Source of the DNA: an uncultured Bacillota bacterium
Lineage (GTDB): Bacteria > Bacillota_I > Bacilli_A > RF39 > UBA660
Reading direction: 5' to 3'
DNA length: 6,089 bases
Assembly: GCA_947179265.1 (NCBI GenBank)
Contig: CAMXBB010000089.1
Span: 1-6,089 of the forward strand
Below the pieces are notes generated by a model. It was not told where the DNA came from. It worked only from the letters and a program-made list of their open reading frames with translations, and made no database searches. The translations under genes and the position numbers were made by a program. How positions within the stretch are numbered: position 1 is the stretch's first letter; each line of letters begins with the position of its first letter. This document shows positions 1 through 5,725 of the stretch, in pieces.

Positions 1-21
1 AAAATATGTGGAGGTGATAAT

Positions 22-1818
22 ATGGATTTAAAACATATAAGAAACTTTAGTATAATTGCCCATATTGACCATGGTAAGAGCACATTAGCTGATCGTATCC
101 TAGAGGTTACTGGTGCAGTTGATAAGCATGACATGAAAGATCAACTACTTGATAGTATGGACCTTGAAAGAGAAAGAGGCATTACGATTAAGTTAAATGC
201 GGTTGAACTTAACTATAAATATCAAAACGAGGATTATGTCCTTCATTTAATTGATACTCCGGGTCATGTGGACTTTTCCTATGAAGTATCAAGAAGTTTA
301 GCGGCTTGTGAAGGAGCAATTTTAATCGTTGATGCTGCTCAAGGAATTGAGGCGCAAACCTTAGCAAATCTTTATTTAGCACTAAATAATAATCTTACGA
401 TAATACCTGTAATCAATAAGATTGATTTACCTAATGCCGATATTCCTAAGATTACAAAAGAATTAGTTGATGTTTTGGGATTCAGAGAAGATGAAATCAT
501 ATTATGTTCCGGTAAGACTGGAGTTGGTGTTGAAGAACTATTAAATACCATAATTGAAAGAATACCTGCTCCTAAGGAAGAAGAAACAAGTGAAACAAAA
601 GCAATGATCTTTGATTCATTCTTTGATCCATATCGAGGAGTAATTGCATCTATAAGAGTATTTAGTGGTGAGATTACTAAAAAAGATATTATCAAGATGA
701 TGGCTACTAATTCATCATATGAAGTTGTTGAACTTGGAGTAAATACTCCTAAAAGCATTAATTTAGATAAATTAGTAGCCGGGCAAGTAGGGTGGATCAA
801 TGCTAGTATAAAAACAATAAATACGGTAAAAGTTGGTGATACCATTACCACCTTAGCTCAGGAAGCAAAGAATCCATTACCAGGATATCAACCAATGAAA
901 CCAATGGTTTATTCAGGATTATTCCCTATAGAACCTAATAAGTTTGAACCTTTAAAGGAAGCTTTAGAGAAATTAAAGTTAAATGATGCTTCACTAGAAT
1001 TTGAACCAGAAACATCTGAAGCATTGGGTTTTGGATTCCGTTGTGGTTTTTTAGGATTACTTCATATGGAAATTATTGAAGAACGTATAACCAGGGAATT
1101 TGGTATTGATATTATAGCAACAAGCCCATCAGTAATCTATGAAGTAAAATTAACTAATGGTGATGAAATTATGGTAGATTCACCAACGAAACTACCAGAC
1201 AGAGCAACAATTGCGGAGATAAGGGAACCCTTTATTACAACCAATATCTTTGTTCCTAGTGAATATATTGGTCCAATAATGGAATTATGCCAAGATAAAC
1301 GTGGAATATATAAATCACTTGATTACATCAATGATACTAGAGTAAGCATCCACTATGATTTACCACTATCCGAAATAGTATACGATTTCTTTGATCGTCT
1401 TAAATCATCAACTAAGGGTTATGCATCATTTGATTATGAATTATGTGGATATAAAGCACAAGACCTTGTAAAGATGGATATCTTAATCAATGGTGAGGTT
1501 GTAGATGCTTTAAGTCTAATAGTTCATAAGGAATTTGCTTACCAACGAGGAAAAAAGATTGTCGAGAATCTAAAAGAGATAATTCCAAGACAATTATTCC
1601 AAGTTCCAATTCAAGCAAGTATTGGATCAAAAGTAATCGCTCGTGAAAATATCAGTCAAGTAAGAAAAAATGTATTAGCTAAATGTTATGGTGGCGATAT
1701 CTCACGAAAGAGGAAACTACTTGAGAAACAAAAAGAAGGAAAGAAGCGAATGAAGATGGTAGGTAGTGTTGAAATACCACCTGAAGCCTTCCTTTCTGTT
1801 TTAAAAACTGAGAAATAG
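22..1818 (+). CDS. lepA: Elongation factor 4 (LepA), ribosome-associated GTPase
   Basis: Complete 598-residue protein, the usual length for LepA/EF4, a cytoplasmic translational GTPase that acts on the ribosome in initiation/back-translocation. Seen in sequence: G1 AHIDHGKST (residues 13-21), switch I RGITI (52-56), G3 DTPGH with the catalytic His82 (78-82), G4 NKID (132-135) and G5 CSGKTG (162-167). G5 has Gly where SAK is the commoner form, a mild variant. The EF-G-like domains follow, then the LepA-specific C-terminal domain, with FGFRCGFLGLLHMEI near residues 336-350 and an ending of VEIPPEAFLSVLK as in the family. The start is fixed by a full GGAGGTGAT Shine-Dalgarno at 10-18, three bases before ATG. 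The stop is TAG, inside the terminator stem. As in B. subtilis, hemW follows. The promoter lies outside the window. Confidence 0.98.
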   Translation: MDLKHIRNFSIIAHIDHGKSTLADRILEVTGAVDKHDMKDQLLDSMDLERERGITIKLNAVELNYKYQNEDYVLHLIDTPGHVDFSYEVSRSLAACEGAILIVDAAQGIEAQTLANLYLALNNNLTIIPVINKIDLPNADIPKITKELVDVLGFREDEIILCSGKTGVGVEELLNTIIERIPAPKEEETSETKAMIFDSFFDPYRGVIASIRVFSGEITKKDIIKMMATNSSYEVVELGVNTPKSINLDKLVAGQVGWINASIKTINTVKVGDTITTLAQEAKNPLPGYQPMKPMVYSGLFPIEPNKFEPLKEALEKLKLNDASLEFEPETSEALGFGFRCGFLGLLHMEIIEERITREFGIDIIATSPSVIYEVKLTNGDEIMVDSPTKLPDRATIAEIREPFITTNIFVPSEYIGPIMELCQDKRGIYKSLDYINDTRVSIHYDLPLSEIVYDFFDRLKSSTKGYASFDYELCGYKAQDLVKMDILINGEVVDALSLIVHKEFAYQRGKKIVENLKEIIPRQLFQVPIQASIGSKVIARENISQVRKNVLAKCYGGDISRKRKLLEKQKEGKKRMKMVGSVEIPPEAFLSVLKTEK

Positions 1819-1841
1819 AATAATTTTTATTCTATTTTTTT
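1813..1841 (+). terminator. Intrinsic terminator after lepA
   Basis: A perfect 11-bp inverted repeat, AAATAGAATAA (1813-1823) and TTATTCTATTT (1827-1837), has a TTT loop and runs into a T tract ending at 1841. The stem is nearly all A-T but long. The lepA TAG stop (1816-1818) lies inside the left arm, so the terminator begins within the coding sequence. Confidence 0.75.
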
Positions 1842-1884
1842 CATATGTTTTAATATACAAAATAATGTAAATTTTATATTAATA

Positions 1885-1913
1885 TTGTAATTTAGTGTCG
1901 TTTATATTAAAAT
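1885..1913 (+). promoter_or_regulatory. Candidate sigma-A promoter for hemW
   Basis: TTGTAA (1885-1890) and TAAAAT (1908-1913) are separated by 17 bp, a reasonable match to TTGACA-N17-TATAAT. Transcription would start near 1920, giving a very short leader immediately before the Shine-Dalgarno at 1922. The upstream terminator makes a separate hemW promoter likely. In DNA this A-T rich, chance matches are common, so the exact boxes are uncertain. The rest of 1842-1933 shows nothing else I can support. Confidence 0.45.
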
Positions 1914-1921
1914 TTTATTAT

Positions 1922-1930
1922 AAGGTGATG
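1922..1930 (+). promoter_or_regulatory. Ribosome-binding site deciding the hemW start
   Basis: AAGGTGATG pairs with the 16S 3' end through its GGTGAT part (1924-1929) and places ATG 1934 four bases downstream. It overlaps the in-frame ATG at 1928, which is therefore not the start. The in-frame GTG at 1895 has no ribosome-binding site and would add residues absent from HemW proteins. Confidence 0.75.
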
Positions 1931-1933
1931 ATT

Positions 1934-3016
1934 ATGGAAGCAGTATACGTACATATTCCTTTTTGTGAGCATATCTGTTCATATTGTGATTTTCCTAAGG
2001 TATTACATATCGATTCCTTTGTTTTGGATTACTTAGAAGCTTTAAAAAGAGAAATCGAAGACAATTACGAAGGAGAAAGAATTTCCTCTATCTATATTGG
2101 TGGTGGAACACCTTCGTGTCTAAAAAAAGAGGAAAGAATTAAGTTATTTAGAATTTTAAGTATCTTCAATAGAACTCCAAATTGTGAATACACTTTTGAA
2201 TGTAATCCTGATGATATAACTGAAGAGTTACTAGATGATATCGTTGAGGGAGGAGTTAATAGGGTAAGTATTGGTATTGAATCCTTTGATGAAGAGAATT
2301 TAAAGATGCTTGAAAGGAAATTAGATTTTAAAGATATTGAAGAAAAGATTAATATGCTTCGTTTAAGAGGTATTGATAATATTAATTTAGATTTAATGTA
2401 TGCGCTTCCGGATGAGAGATTAAGTACTGTAAAAAAAGATTTAACCAAATTACTTAGTTTAAATCCAACACATATTTCAACATATTCTTTAATCCTTGAA
2501 GATCACACCAAACTTAAAATTGAAGGAAAAACCTATATAAGTGAAGATTTAGATCGTAAGATGTATGACACTATCTGTTCAACATTAAAAAAGAATGGAT
2601 ATATTCATTATGAGGTTAGTAACTTTGCTAAAGAAGGCTTTTCATCAAAACATAATCTACACTATTGGAATAATGATGAATACTATGGATTTGGTCTAGG
2701 TGCCGGGGGATATAAGGATGGCTTTAGATATTATAATACTAGAAATATTCATCAATATATATCTGGTGAGTTTAGAAGTGAAGAAAATTTGATAACTCAT
2801 CAAGAACAAATGGATAATGAGATTATGCTAGGTTTTAGGAAATTAGAGGGAGTAAATGTTAATACTTTCTATGACCGCTATGGATCAAACATTCAAGATA
2901 TCTATCCTGTAAAAGAATTAATTAAATCGGGGGATTTAATCTATAAAAACGGATATCTATTTATCCATCCAAGTAAGATATACATCATGAATAGCATCCT
3001 TGAGAAGTTAATTTAA
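1934..3016 (+). CDS. hemW: Radical SAM heme chaperone HemW (coproporphyrinogen oxidase-like)
   Basis: 360-residue radical SAM protein, close to the usual 370-380 of HemW, which binds heme and delivers it to respiratory enzymes; older annotations call it oxygen-independent coproporphyrinogen III oxidase. Seen in sequence: HIPFCEHICSYCDF carries the CX3CX2C 4Fe-4S ligands Cys11, Cys15 and Cys18, followed by Asp-Phe rather than the extra Cys (CxC) of true HemN oxidases, hence HemW. Then IGGGTPS (55-61, SAM binding), ECNPDD (89-94), RVSIGIESF (110-118; the family usually has GVQSF, so Glu116 replaces Gln), NLDLMYALP (151-159), ISTYSLILED (181-190), HNLHYWNNDEYYGFGLGAGGY (two segments, 240-260), and the HemW C-terminal domain with NEIMLGFRKLEGV. 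Position after lepA is conserved in Bacillota. No terminator follows, so some transcripts may continue into the next gene. Confidence 0.94.
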   Translation: MEAVYVHIPFCEHICSYCDFPKVLHIDSFVLDYLEALKREIEDNYEGERISSIYIGGGTPSCLKKEERIKLFRILSIFNRTPNCEYTFECNPDDITEELLDDIVEGGVNRVSIGIESFDEENLKMLERKLDFKDIEEKINMLRLRGIDNINLDLMYALPDERLSTVKKDLTKLLSLNPTHISTYSLILEDHTKLKIEGKTYISEDLDRKMYDTICSTLKKNGYIHYEVSNFAKEGFSSKHNLHYWNNDEYYGFGLGAGGYKDGFRYYNTRNIHQYISGEFRSEENLITHQEQMDNEIMLGFRKLEGVNVNTFYDRYGSNIQDIYPVKELIKSGDLIYKNGYLFIHPSKIYIMNSILEKLI

Positions 3017-3017
3017 T

Positions 3018-3052
3018 ATTGAATAATAAGACATTATTTGCTATAATTCAAT
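3018..3052 (+). repeat. Inverted repeat wrapping the promoter of the surface-protein gene
   Basis: ATTGAAT (3018-3024) and ATTCAAT (3046-3052) are perfect 7-bp inverted arms 21 bp apart. The left arm contains the -35 box and the right arm overlaps the end of the -10 box. A second, mutually exclusive pairing, AATAAT (3022-3027) with ATTATT (3033-3038), lies inside. No T tract follows, so this is not an intrinsic terminator for hemW. It may be an operator, or chance in A-T rich DNA. Confidence 0.4.
3019..3047 (+). promoter_or_regulatory. Strong sigma-A-type promoter for the cadherin-like protein gene
   Basis: TTGAAT (3019-3024), a 17-bp spacer and a consensus TATAAT (3042-3047), with TGC just before the -10 box giving an extended -10. 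The predicted start is near 3054, about 20 bases before the ATG at 3075. The -35 box begins three bases after the hemW stop, so the gene has its own transcription start. Confidence 0.8.
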
Positions 3053-3074
3053 GTAAGATAGAAGGGAATAAAAT

Positions 3075-4640
3075 ATGAATAGAAGATTTAAATTATCTTT
3101 AATATTTCTAGGGGTTTTATTAATAAGTATCATACCGAATGTTGTTAATGCATCATCGTATGATTTTGACAAAAAGAACGTTATAAAGAATGATGGGGAA
3201 ACAAAAATACCTATTTATATTTCAGTTGATACAGAGGAAAGAATATCACAAGGAAAGATATCATGCGATGTTAGATCGATAGATGTTGATTGTGAGATTG
3301 AACCTATTGAGGCTGTATTTTCTGGAAGCGTAGAGACTGACAAAAGAACATATGTTTTTGCACAAGTTTCAGAAGATCGTATTCTTGCTATGGGGAATCA
3401 TAATGTCGCTTATGTAATACTTAAGAATACATCAACATCAAAACAAAACGTAGATGTGGTTTTAAAGGAGTTATCAATCAATAATCATTCTATTGAGAAT
3501 ATCTCTATTCAAGCAGAAGTAAAGGTTCCTAAAAAGGACGAACCTAAATCAAATGATGCTACTTTAAAATCAGTAAGTGTATCTCAAGGAAAGATGTCAC
3601 CAGAATTCAGTAAAGATGTAACTGATTACACAATATACGGAATAGCAGACACTATAAATAGCATCAGATTTAAACCTGAAACAACAGATGGTGGAGCAAC
3701 TTATACCATATCTGGTGGTAAAGCTATTACTGGTAGTAGCACAGTTACACTAGATCAAGGTGAAAACAAGATTAGAATTGAAGTTCAAGCAGCTGATGGA
3801 ACGATTCTTTATTATAATTTTACGGTATATCGTGGTGAAACAACATATAATAGTGCTAGATTGGAATCATTAAGTATTGGTAATTATACGTTAACCCCAG
3901 CTTTCTCAAGTGAAGTAACAGAATATACATTATCAGTACCAAATACTGTTACGACTGTTCAAGATATATTAAAATATAAAGCTTTAGATGATAAAGCTAA
4001 TGTATCAACTAAAGGAACTGATAATTTTGTTATTGGAACAAATACTCTTACGATAACAGTTGATAATGCCAGTGGAGATGAAACTGTTACTTATAAAATC
4101 TTAATTAATAGATTAAGTGAAGAAAATATCGAAGTTTTAAAATATATAAATGATCAAGTAACATTTAAAGATTCTGACGGAATACAAGTAACACTTAAGA
4201 TTGATGAATTCCAAAGGACCTATCCAGGCGAGTATAAAAAAATAATTAATAATGAATATAAGTTTGATGTTCAAGGTAATATAATAATAGCTGCTCCTGA
4301 AGACAATAATAAAGATAAAGACGATAAGGATTCTACTGATGAAAAAGAAGATTCTAAAGTATGGTTAATCGTTGTTCTTGTGGTAGTTGGATTATTGATC
4401 ATTGTGGTTGCGGGAATACTTATCTTCCGTAAAAAGGACAAACCTGAAGACAATAAAGATGAAAAGAAAGAAGAATCAGAAGAAAAGGAAGATAGTAAAG
4501 AAACTCAATTAGGTGAAGGATTCTCTAAGGATGAAAATGCAACTGTTGATATTGATGAAGCTTTGAATGATCTTATGAACACTAAACAATATGAATTTCA
4601 AGAAGAGCTTGAAAAAAGAATCGAAGAGGATAATGAATAA
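3075..4640 (+). CDS. Secreted, membrane-anchored protein with cadherin-like beta-sandwich repeats
   Basis: 521 residues; no specific function recognised. Seen in sequence: a signal peptide (Arg/Lys at 3-6, hydrophobic 7-21, likely cleavage VNA|SS after residue 26); a beta-rich region at about 29-152 containing the only two cysteines (Cys64 and Cys73, a possible disulfide); two repeats of the cadherin-like beta-sandwich type at about 163-254 (start LKSVSVSQGKMSPEFSKDVT) and 263-347 (start LESLSIGNYTLTPAFSSEVT); an unassigned region 348-407; an Asp/Lys-rich linker 408-428; a transmembrane helix 429-451 followed by RKKDK; and a highly charged, mainly acidic tail 452-521. Expected topology is N-terminal domains outside, tail in the cytoplasm. 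Such beta-sandwich repeats usually occur in surface or envelope proteins of Bacillota, often in adhesion or scaffolding, but ligand and role are inference. A GAAGGGA ribosome-binding site (3061-3067) supports the ATG. Own promoter and terminator make it monocistronic, although hemW read-through is possible. Confidence 0.85.
   Translation: MNRRFKLSLIFLGVLLISIIPNVVNASSYDFDKKNVIKNDGETKIPIYISVDTEERISQGKISCDVRSIDVDCEIEPIEAVFSGSVETDKRTYVFAQVSEDRILAMGNHNVAYVILKNTSTSKQNVDVVLKELSINNHSIENISIQAEVKVPKKDEPKSNDATLKSVSVSQGKMSPEFSKDVTDYTIYGIADTINSIRFKPETTDGGATYTISGGKAITGSSTVTLDQGENKIRIEVQAADGTILYYNFTVYRGETTYNSARLESLSIGNYTLTPAFSSEVTEYTLSVPNTVTTVQDILKYKALDDKANVSTKGTDNFVIGTNTLTITVDNASGDETVTYKILINRLSEENIEVLKYINDQVTFKDSDGIQVTLKIDEFQRTYPGEYKKIINNEYKFDVQGNIIIAAPEDNNKDKDDKDSTDEKEDSKVWLIVVLVVVGLLIIVVAGILIFRKKDKPEDNKDEKKEESEEKEDSKETQLGEGFSKDENATVDIDEALNDLMNTKQYEFQEELEKRIEEDNE
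4296..4320 (+). repeat. Juxtamembrane charged segment, copy 1 (outer side)
   Basis: Starts with CCTGAAGACAATAA, identical over 14 bases to copy 2 at 4443, and continues with AAGAT and A-rich codons. It encodes PEDNNKDKD (from residue 408) just before the transmembrane helix. Looser similarity continues in the protein as far as the shared EKEDSK at 423-428. Confidence 0.6.
4443..4466 (+). repeat. Juxtamembrane charged segment, copy 2 (cytoplasmic side)
   Basis: Second copy of the CCTGAAGACAATAA element, encoding PEDNKDEK (from residue 457) after the transmembrane helix. The protein similarity again runs to EKEDSK (470-475). The two copies bracket the membrane segment 147 bp apart, a multiple of three, so the frame is preserved. 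Confidence 0.6.
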
Positions 4641-4663
4641 AGGATTGTAACTAATCCTTTTTT
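4639..4663 (+). terminator. Intrinsic terminator after the cadherin-like protein gene
   Basis: AAAGGATT (4639-4646) pairs perfectly with AATCCTTT (4653-4660) around a GTAACT loop, with a T run from 4658 to 4663. The last two bases of the TAA stop form the first two bases of the stem. Confidence 0.85.
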
Positions 4664-4689
4664 GTTTTCCCTAATTTTACAATCTAAAT

Positions 4690-4696
4690 CCTCCTC
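4690..4696 (+). promoter_or_regulatory. Anti-Shine-Dalgarno-like CCTCCTC upstream of the rpsU promoter
   Basis: CCTCCTC is the exact reverse complement of GAGGAGG at 4753-4759, the core of the rpsU ribosome-binding site. It lies upstream of the rpsU -35 box, so it would be present only in RNA that read through the terminator at 4639-4663. It could mask the binding site in that RNA. This is inference from complementarity only. Confidence 0.3.
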
Positions 4697-4709
4697 ATGA
4701 AAAAAGCCC

Positions 4710-4738
4710 TTGCAAACGTACATAAAGTGTATTATAAT
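4710..4738 (+). promoter_or_regulatory. Strong sigma-A promoter for rpsU
   Basis: TTGCAA (4710-4715), a 17-bp spacer and a consensus TATAAT (4733-4738). Transcription would begin near 4745, giving a leader of roughly 20 bases that contains the AGAGGAGGG ribosome-binding site (4752-4760). The leader is too short for a riboswitch or a ribosomal-protein leader structure. Confidence 0.85.
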
Positions 4739-4767
4739 ATTGGTGAAATTGAGAGGAGGGAAGCAAT

Positions 4768-4959
4768 ATGACAAAAGTTGAAGTAAAAAACGGTGATATA
4801 AATAGTGCTTTAAAGAGATTTAAAGTTAAAGTCGCAAAAAGCGGTGTCCCTTCTGAACTAAAGAAACATAGAGAATATCAAAAACCAGGCGTAAAAAGAA
4901 GAGAAGCAAAAAAAGAAATGATTAAGAACTCTCGTAAGAGAAACAAAAGAAATGGATAG
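4768..4959 (+). CDS. rpsU: 30S ribosomal protein S21 (bS21)
   Basis: 63 residues, the normal size for bS21, a small basic protein of the 30S platform near the 16S 3' end that helps initiation. Seen in sequence: the family pattern near the N-terminus (INSALKRFKVKVAKSGVPSE, residues 11-30), then KHREYQKPGVKRREAKKE and a Lys/Arg-rich tail. A strong AGGAGG site (4754-4759) lies eight bases before ATG. The stop TAG is followed at once by an in-frame TAA, a tandem stop. yqeY follows closely, the conserved rpsU-yqeY pair of Bacillota. Its weak terminator (5-bp stem) probably lets part of the transcription continue into yqeY. Confidence 0.97.
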   Translation: MTKVEVKNGDINSALKRFKVKVAKSGVPSELKKHREYQKPGVKRREAKKEMIKNSRKRNKRNG

Positions 4960-4975
4960 TAATTATCCTTTTTTT
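4954..4975 (+). terminator. Weak intrinsic terminator/attenuator between rpsU and yqeY
   Basis: GGATA (4954-4958) and TATCC (4964-4968) form a 5-bp stem with loop GTAAT, followed by seven T (4969-4975). The left arm contains the last rpsU codon and the start of its TAG stop. The short stem suggests partial termination, which fits yqeY lacking a convincing promoter of its own. Confidence 0.6.
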
Positions 4976-4991
4976 GTTATATAATACTTTC

Positions 4992-4999
4992 AGGAGATG
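4992..4999 (+). promoter_or_regulatory. Ribosome-binding site deciding the yqeY start
   Basis: AGGAGATG sits seven to nine bases before ATG 5006. The in-frame ATG at 4997 is part of this site and cannot use it, so translation should begin at 5006 with MFDKIKADL. Confidence 0.75.
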
Positions 5000-5005
5000 A
5001 CTATT

Positions 5006-5443
5006 ATGTTTGATAAGATTAAAGCTGATTTAATAACAGCAATGAAGGATAAGGATAAATTTAAACTTGATGTTATAAGAATGCTTAAGAGTGCTGTTCA
5101 AAATGAAACAATTGCTCAAAAAAAGGACTTAACTGATGATGAAGTAATTGCAGTAATAAAAAGAGAAGTAAAGAAACGTAATTCTTCAATTGAGGAATAT
5201 ACTAAATATAATAAGATGGACATGGTAGATAATCTAAAAAAGGAAGTAGAGATATTATCTACTTATCTACCTGAAGAATTATCTGATGAAGCTTTAATGA
5301 AAATCATCGATGAAGTAATCAAAGAGGTTAATGCAACATCAATGAAAGAGATGGGAACAGTAATAAAAAATGTTTCTGCTAAAGTTGGTGCTTCTGCTGA
5401 TATGTCAAAAGTATCAAAGATTGTTAAAGAAAAATTATCGTAA
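5006..5443 (+). CDS. yqeY: GatB/YqeY domain-containing protein
   Basis: 145 residues, close to the usual 147-150 of YqeY. The fold is the helical tail domain shared with GatB and GatE of tRNA-dependent amidotransferases; the stand-alone protein is thought to interact with tRNA or assist amidotransferase, but its exact role is not settled. Seen in sequence: an N-terminal helical half with DLITAMKDKDKFKLDVIRML, an internal KREVKKRNSSIEEYTKYNKMDM stretch (two overlapping segments near 52-73) and LSTYLPEELSDE, then the small C-terminal helical domain, with KEMGTVIKNVSAKVGASADM and ending KIVKEKLS. All are family hallmarks. It follows rpsU by 46 bases. A TATAAT at 4980-4985 has no good -35 partner and would start RNA at the ribosome-binding site, so co-transcription with rpsU is preferred. 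Confidence 0.93.
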   Translation: MFDKIKADLITAMKDKDKFKLDVIRMLKSAVQNETIAQKKDLTDDEVIAVIKREVKKRNSSIEEYTKYNKMDMVDNLKKEVEILSTYLPEELSDEALMKIIDEVIKEVNATSMKEMGTVIKNVSAKVGASADMSKVSKIVKEKLS

Positions 5444-5461
5444 TTATACGATATTTTTTTT
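5436..5461 (+). terminator. Intrinsic terminator after yqeY
   Basis: TATCGTA (5436-5442) and TACGATA (5447-5453) form a perfect 7-bp stem with loop ATTA, followed by eight T (5454-5461). The last codon and stop of yqeY form the left arm. It separates rpsU-yqeY from yqfC-yqfD. Confidence 0.8.
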
Positions 5462-5477
5462 ATATTTACATATAATT
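5449..5477 (+). promoter_or_regulatory. Possible promoter for yqfC-yqfD, sigma-E-like or sigma-A-like
   Basis: CATATAATT (5469-5477) contains TATAAT (5471-5476), usable as a sigma-A -10, but no good TTGACA-like box lies 17 bp upstream. Read as a sigma-E site, ATATT at 5451-5455 would be the -35 and CATA at 5469 the -10, 13 bp apart, which is near the expected spacing. In B. subtilis yqfC and yqfD belong to the sigma-E regulon. The match overlaps the yqeY terminator and could be chance in A-T rich DNA. Confidence 0.3.
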
Positions 5478-5481
5478 TATT

Positions 5482-5487
5482 GGTGAT
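5482..5487 (+). promoter_or_regulatory. Ribosome-binding site deciding the yqfC start
   Basis: GGTGAT lies four bases before ATG 5492, the same arrangement as in front of hemW. The in-frame TTG at 5480 overlaps this site and is rejected as a start. Confidence 0.7.
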
Positions 5488-5491
5488 ATAT

Positions 5492-5725
5492 ATGTTTGAT
5501 ATCTTAAAATCATATCTAGATAAAGAGAAATATTACATAATAGTAATGCCAAATGATATATATATAAAGAATTATAGCAAAATAATTAATATTGAAGATA
5601 AAGAGATCCTAATAGAGATTGATGGTAAAATATATAAAATAGTTGGAGCAAACTTTATCTTAAAGAAAAGTATTGTTAATGAACTAAAGATAAGCGGTAC
5701 TGTAGAAAGTGTTAAAGTTATATGA
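5492..5725 (+). CDS. yqfC: YqfC/YabP-family sporulation-associated protein
   Basis: 77-residue protein with the YqfC/YabP pattern: MPNDIYIKNYSKIINIEDK (residues 19-37), a short beta strand ILIEIDGKIYKIVGANFILK (39-58), and the terminal LKISGTVESVKVI, which matches the family's closing strand (I.G.I..V.). In B. subtilis the protein is about 93 residues, is made in the mother cell under sigma E, and its gene directly precedes yqfD; biochemical function is unknown. Identification rests on pattern plus gene order, as the sequence is divergent and short. No signal peptide or membrane segment. The stop codon TGA overlaps the yqfD start (ATGA), a sign of translational coupling. Genes that normally lie between yqeY and yqfC (the NfeD-like yqeZ, floA/yqfA and yqfB) are missing here. 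Confidence 0.75.
   Translation: MFDILKSYLDKEKYYIIVMPNDIYIKNYSKIINIEDKEILIEIDGKIYKIVGANFILKKSIVNELKISGTVESVKVI

Noticed and set aside
372..851. 159-codon open frame on the minus strand inside lepA
   Set aside because: It lies wholly within the conserved LepA coding region, has no ribosome-binding site, and its Ser/Ile-rich translation matches no family; it is a shadow of the real gene.
1895..1933. Upstream GTG start for hemW
   Set aside because: No ribosome-binding site, it overlaps the candidate promoter, and it adds residues not found before the VHIPFC motif in HemW proteins.
2092..2448. 118-codon open frame on the minus strand inside hemW
   Set aside because: It overlaps conserved HemW motifs and its Ser/Ile/Leu-rich product is typical of antisense reading of A-T rich genes.
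1934..3016. True coproporphyrinogen III dehydrogenase HemN
   Set aside because: The cluster motif is CX3CX2C followed by Asp-Phe, without the extra Cys of HemN, and both length and position after lepA fit HemW.
4271..4453. 60-codon open frame on the minus strand inside the surface-protein gene
   Set aside because: It arises from antisense reading of the Asp/Lys-rich linker and the membrane helix; no start signals.
4689..4696. GAGGAGGA on the minus strand as a ribosome-binding site of an antisense gene
   Set aside because: No ATG lies at suitable spacing; the nearest TTG is followed directly by a TAA stop.
4980..4985. TATAAT as a yqeY promoter -10 box
   Set aside because: The hexamer 17 bp upstream (TAGTAA) is a poor -35, and the RNA would begin at the ribosome-binding site; read-through from rpsU is simpler.
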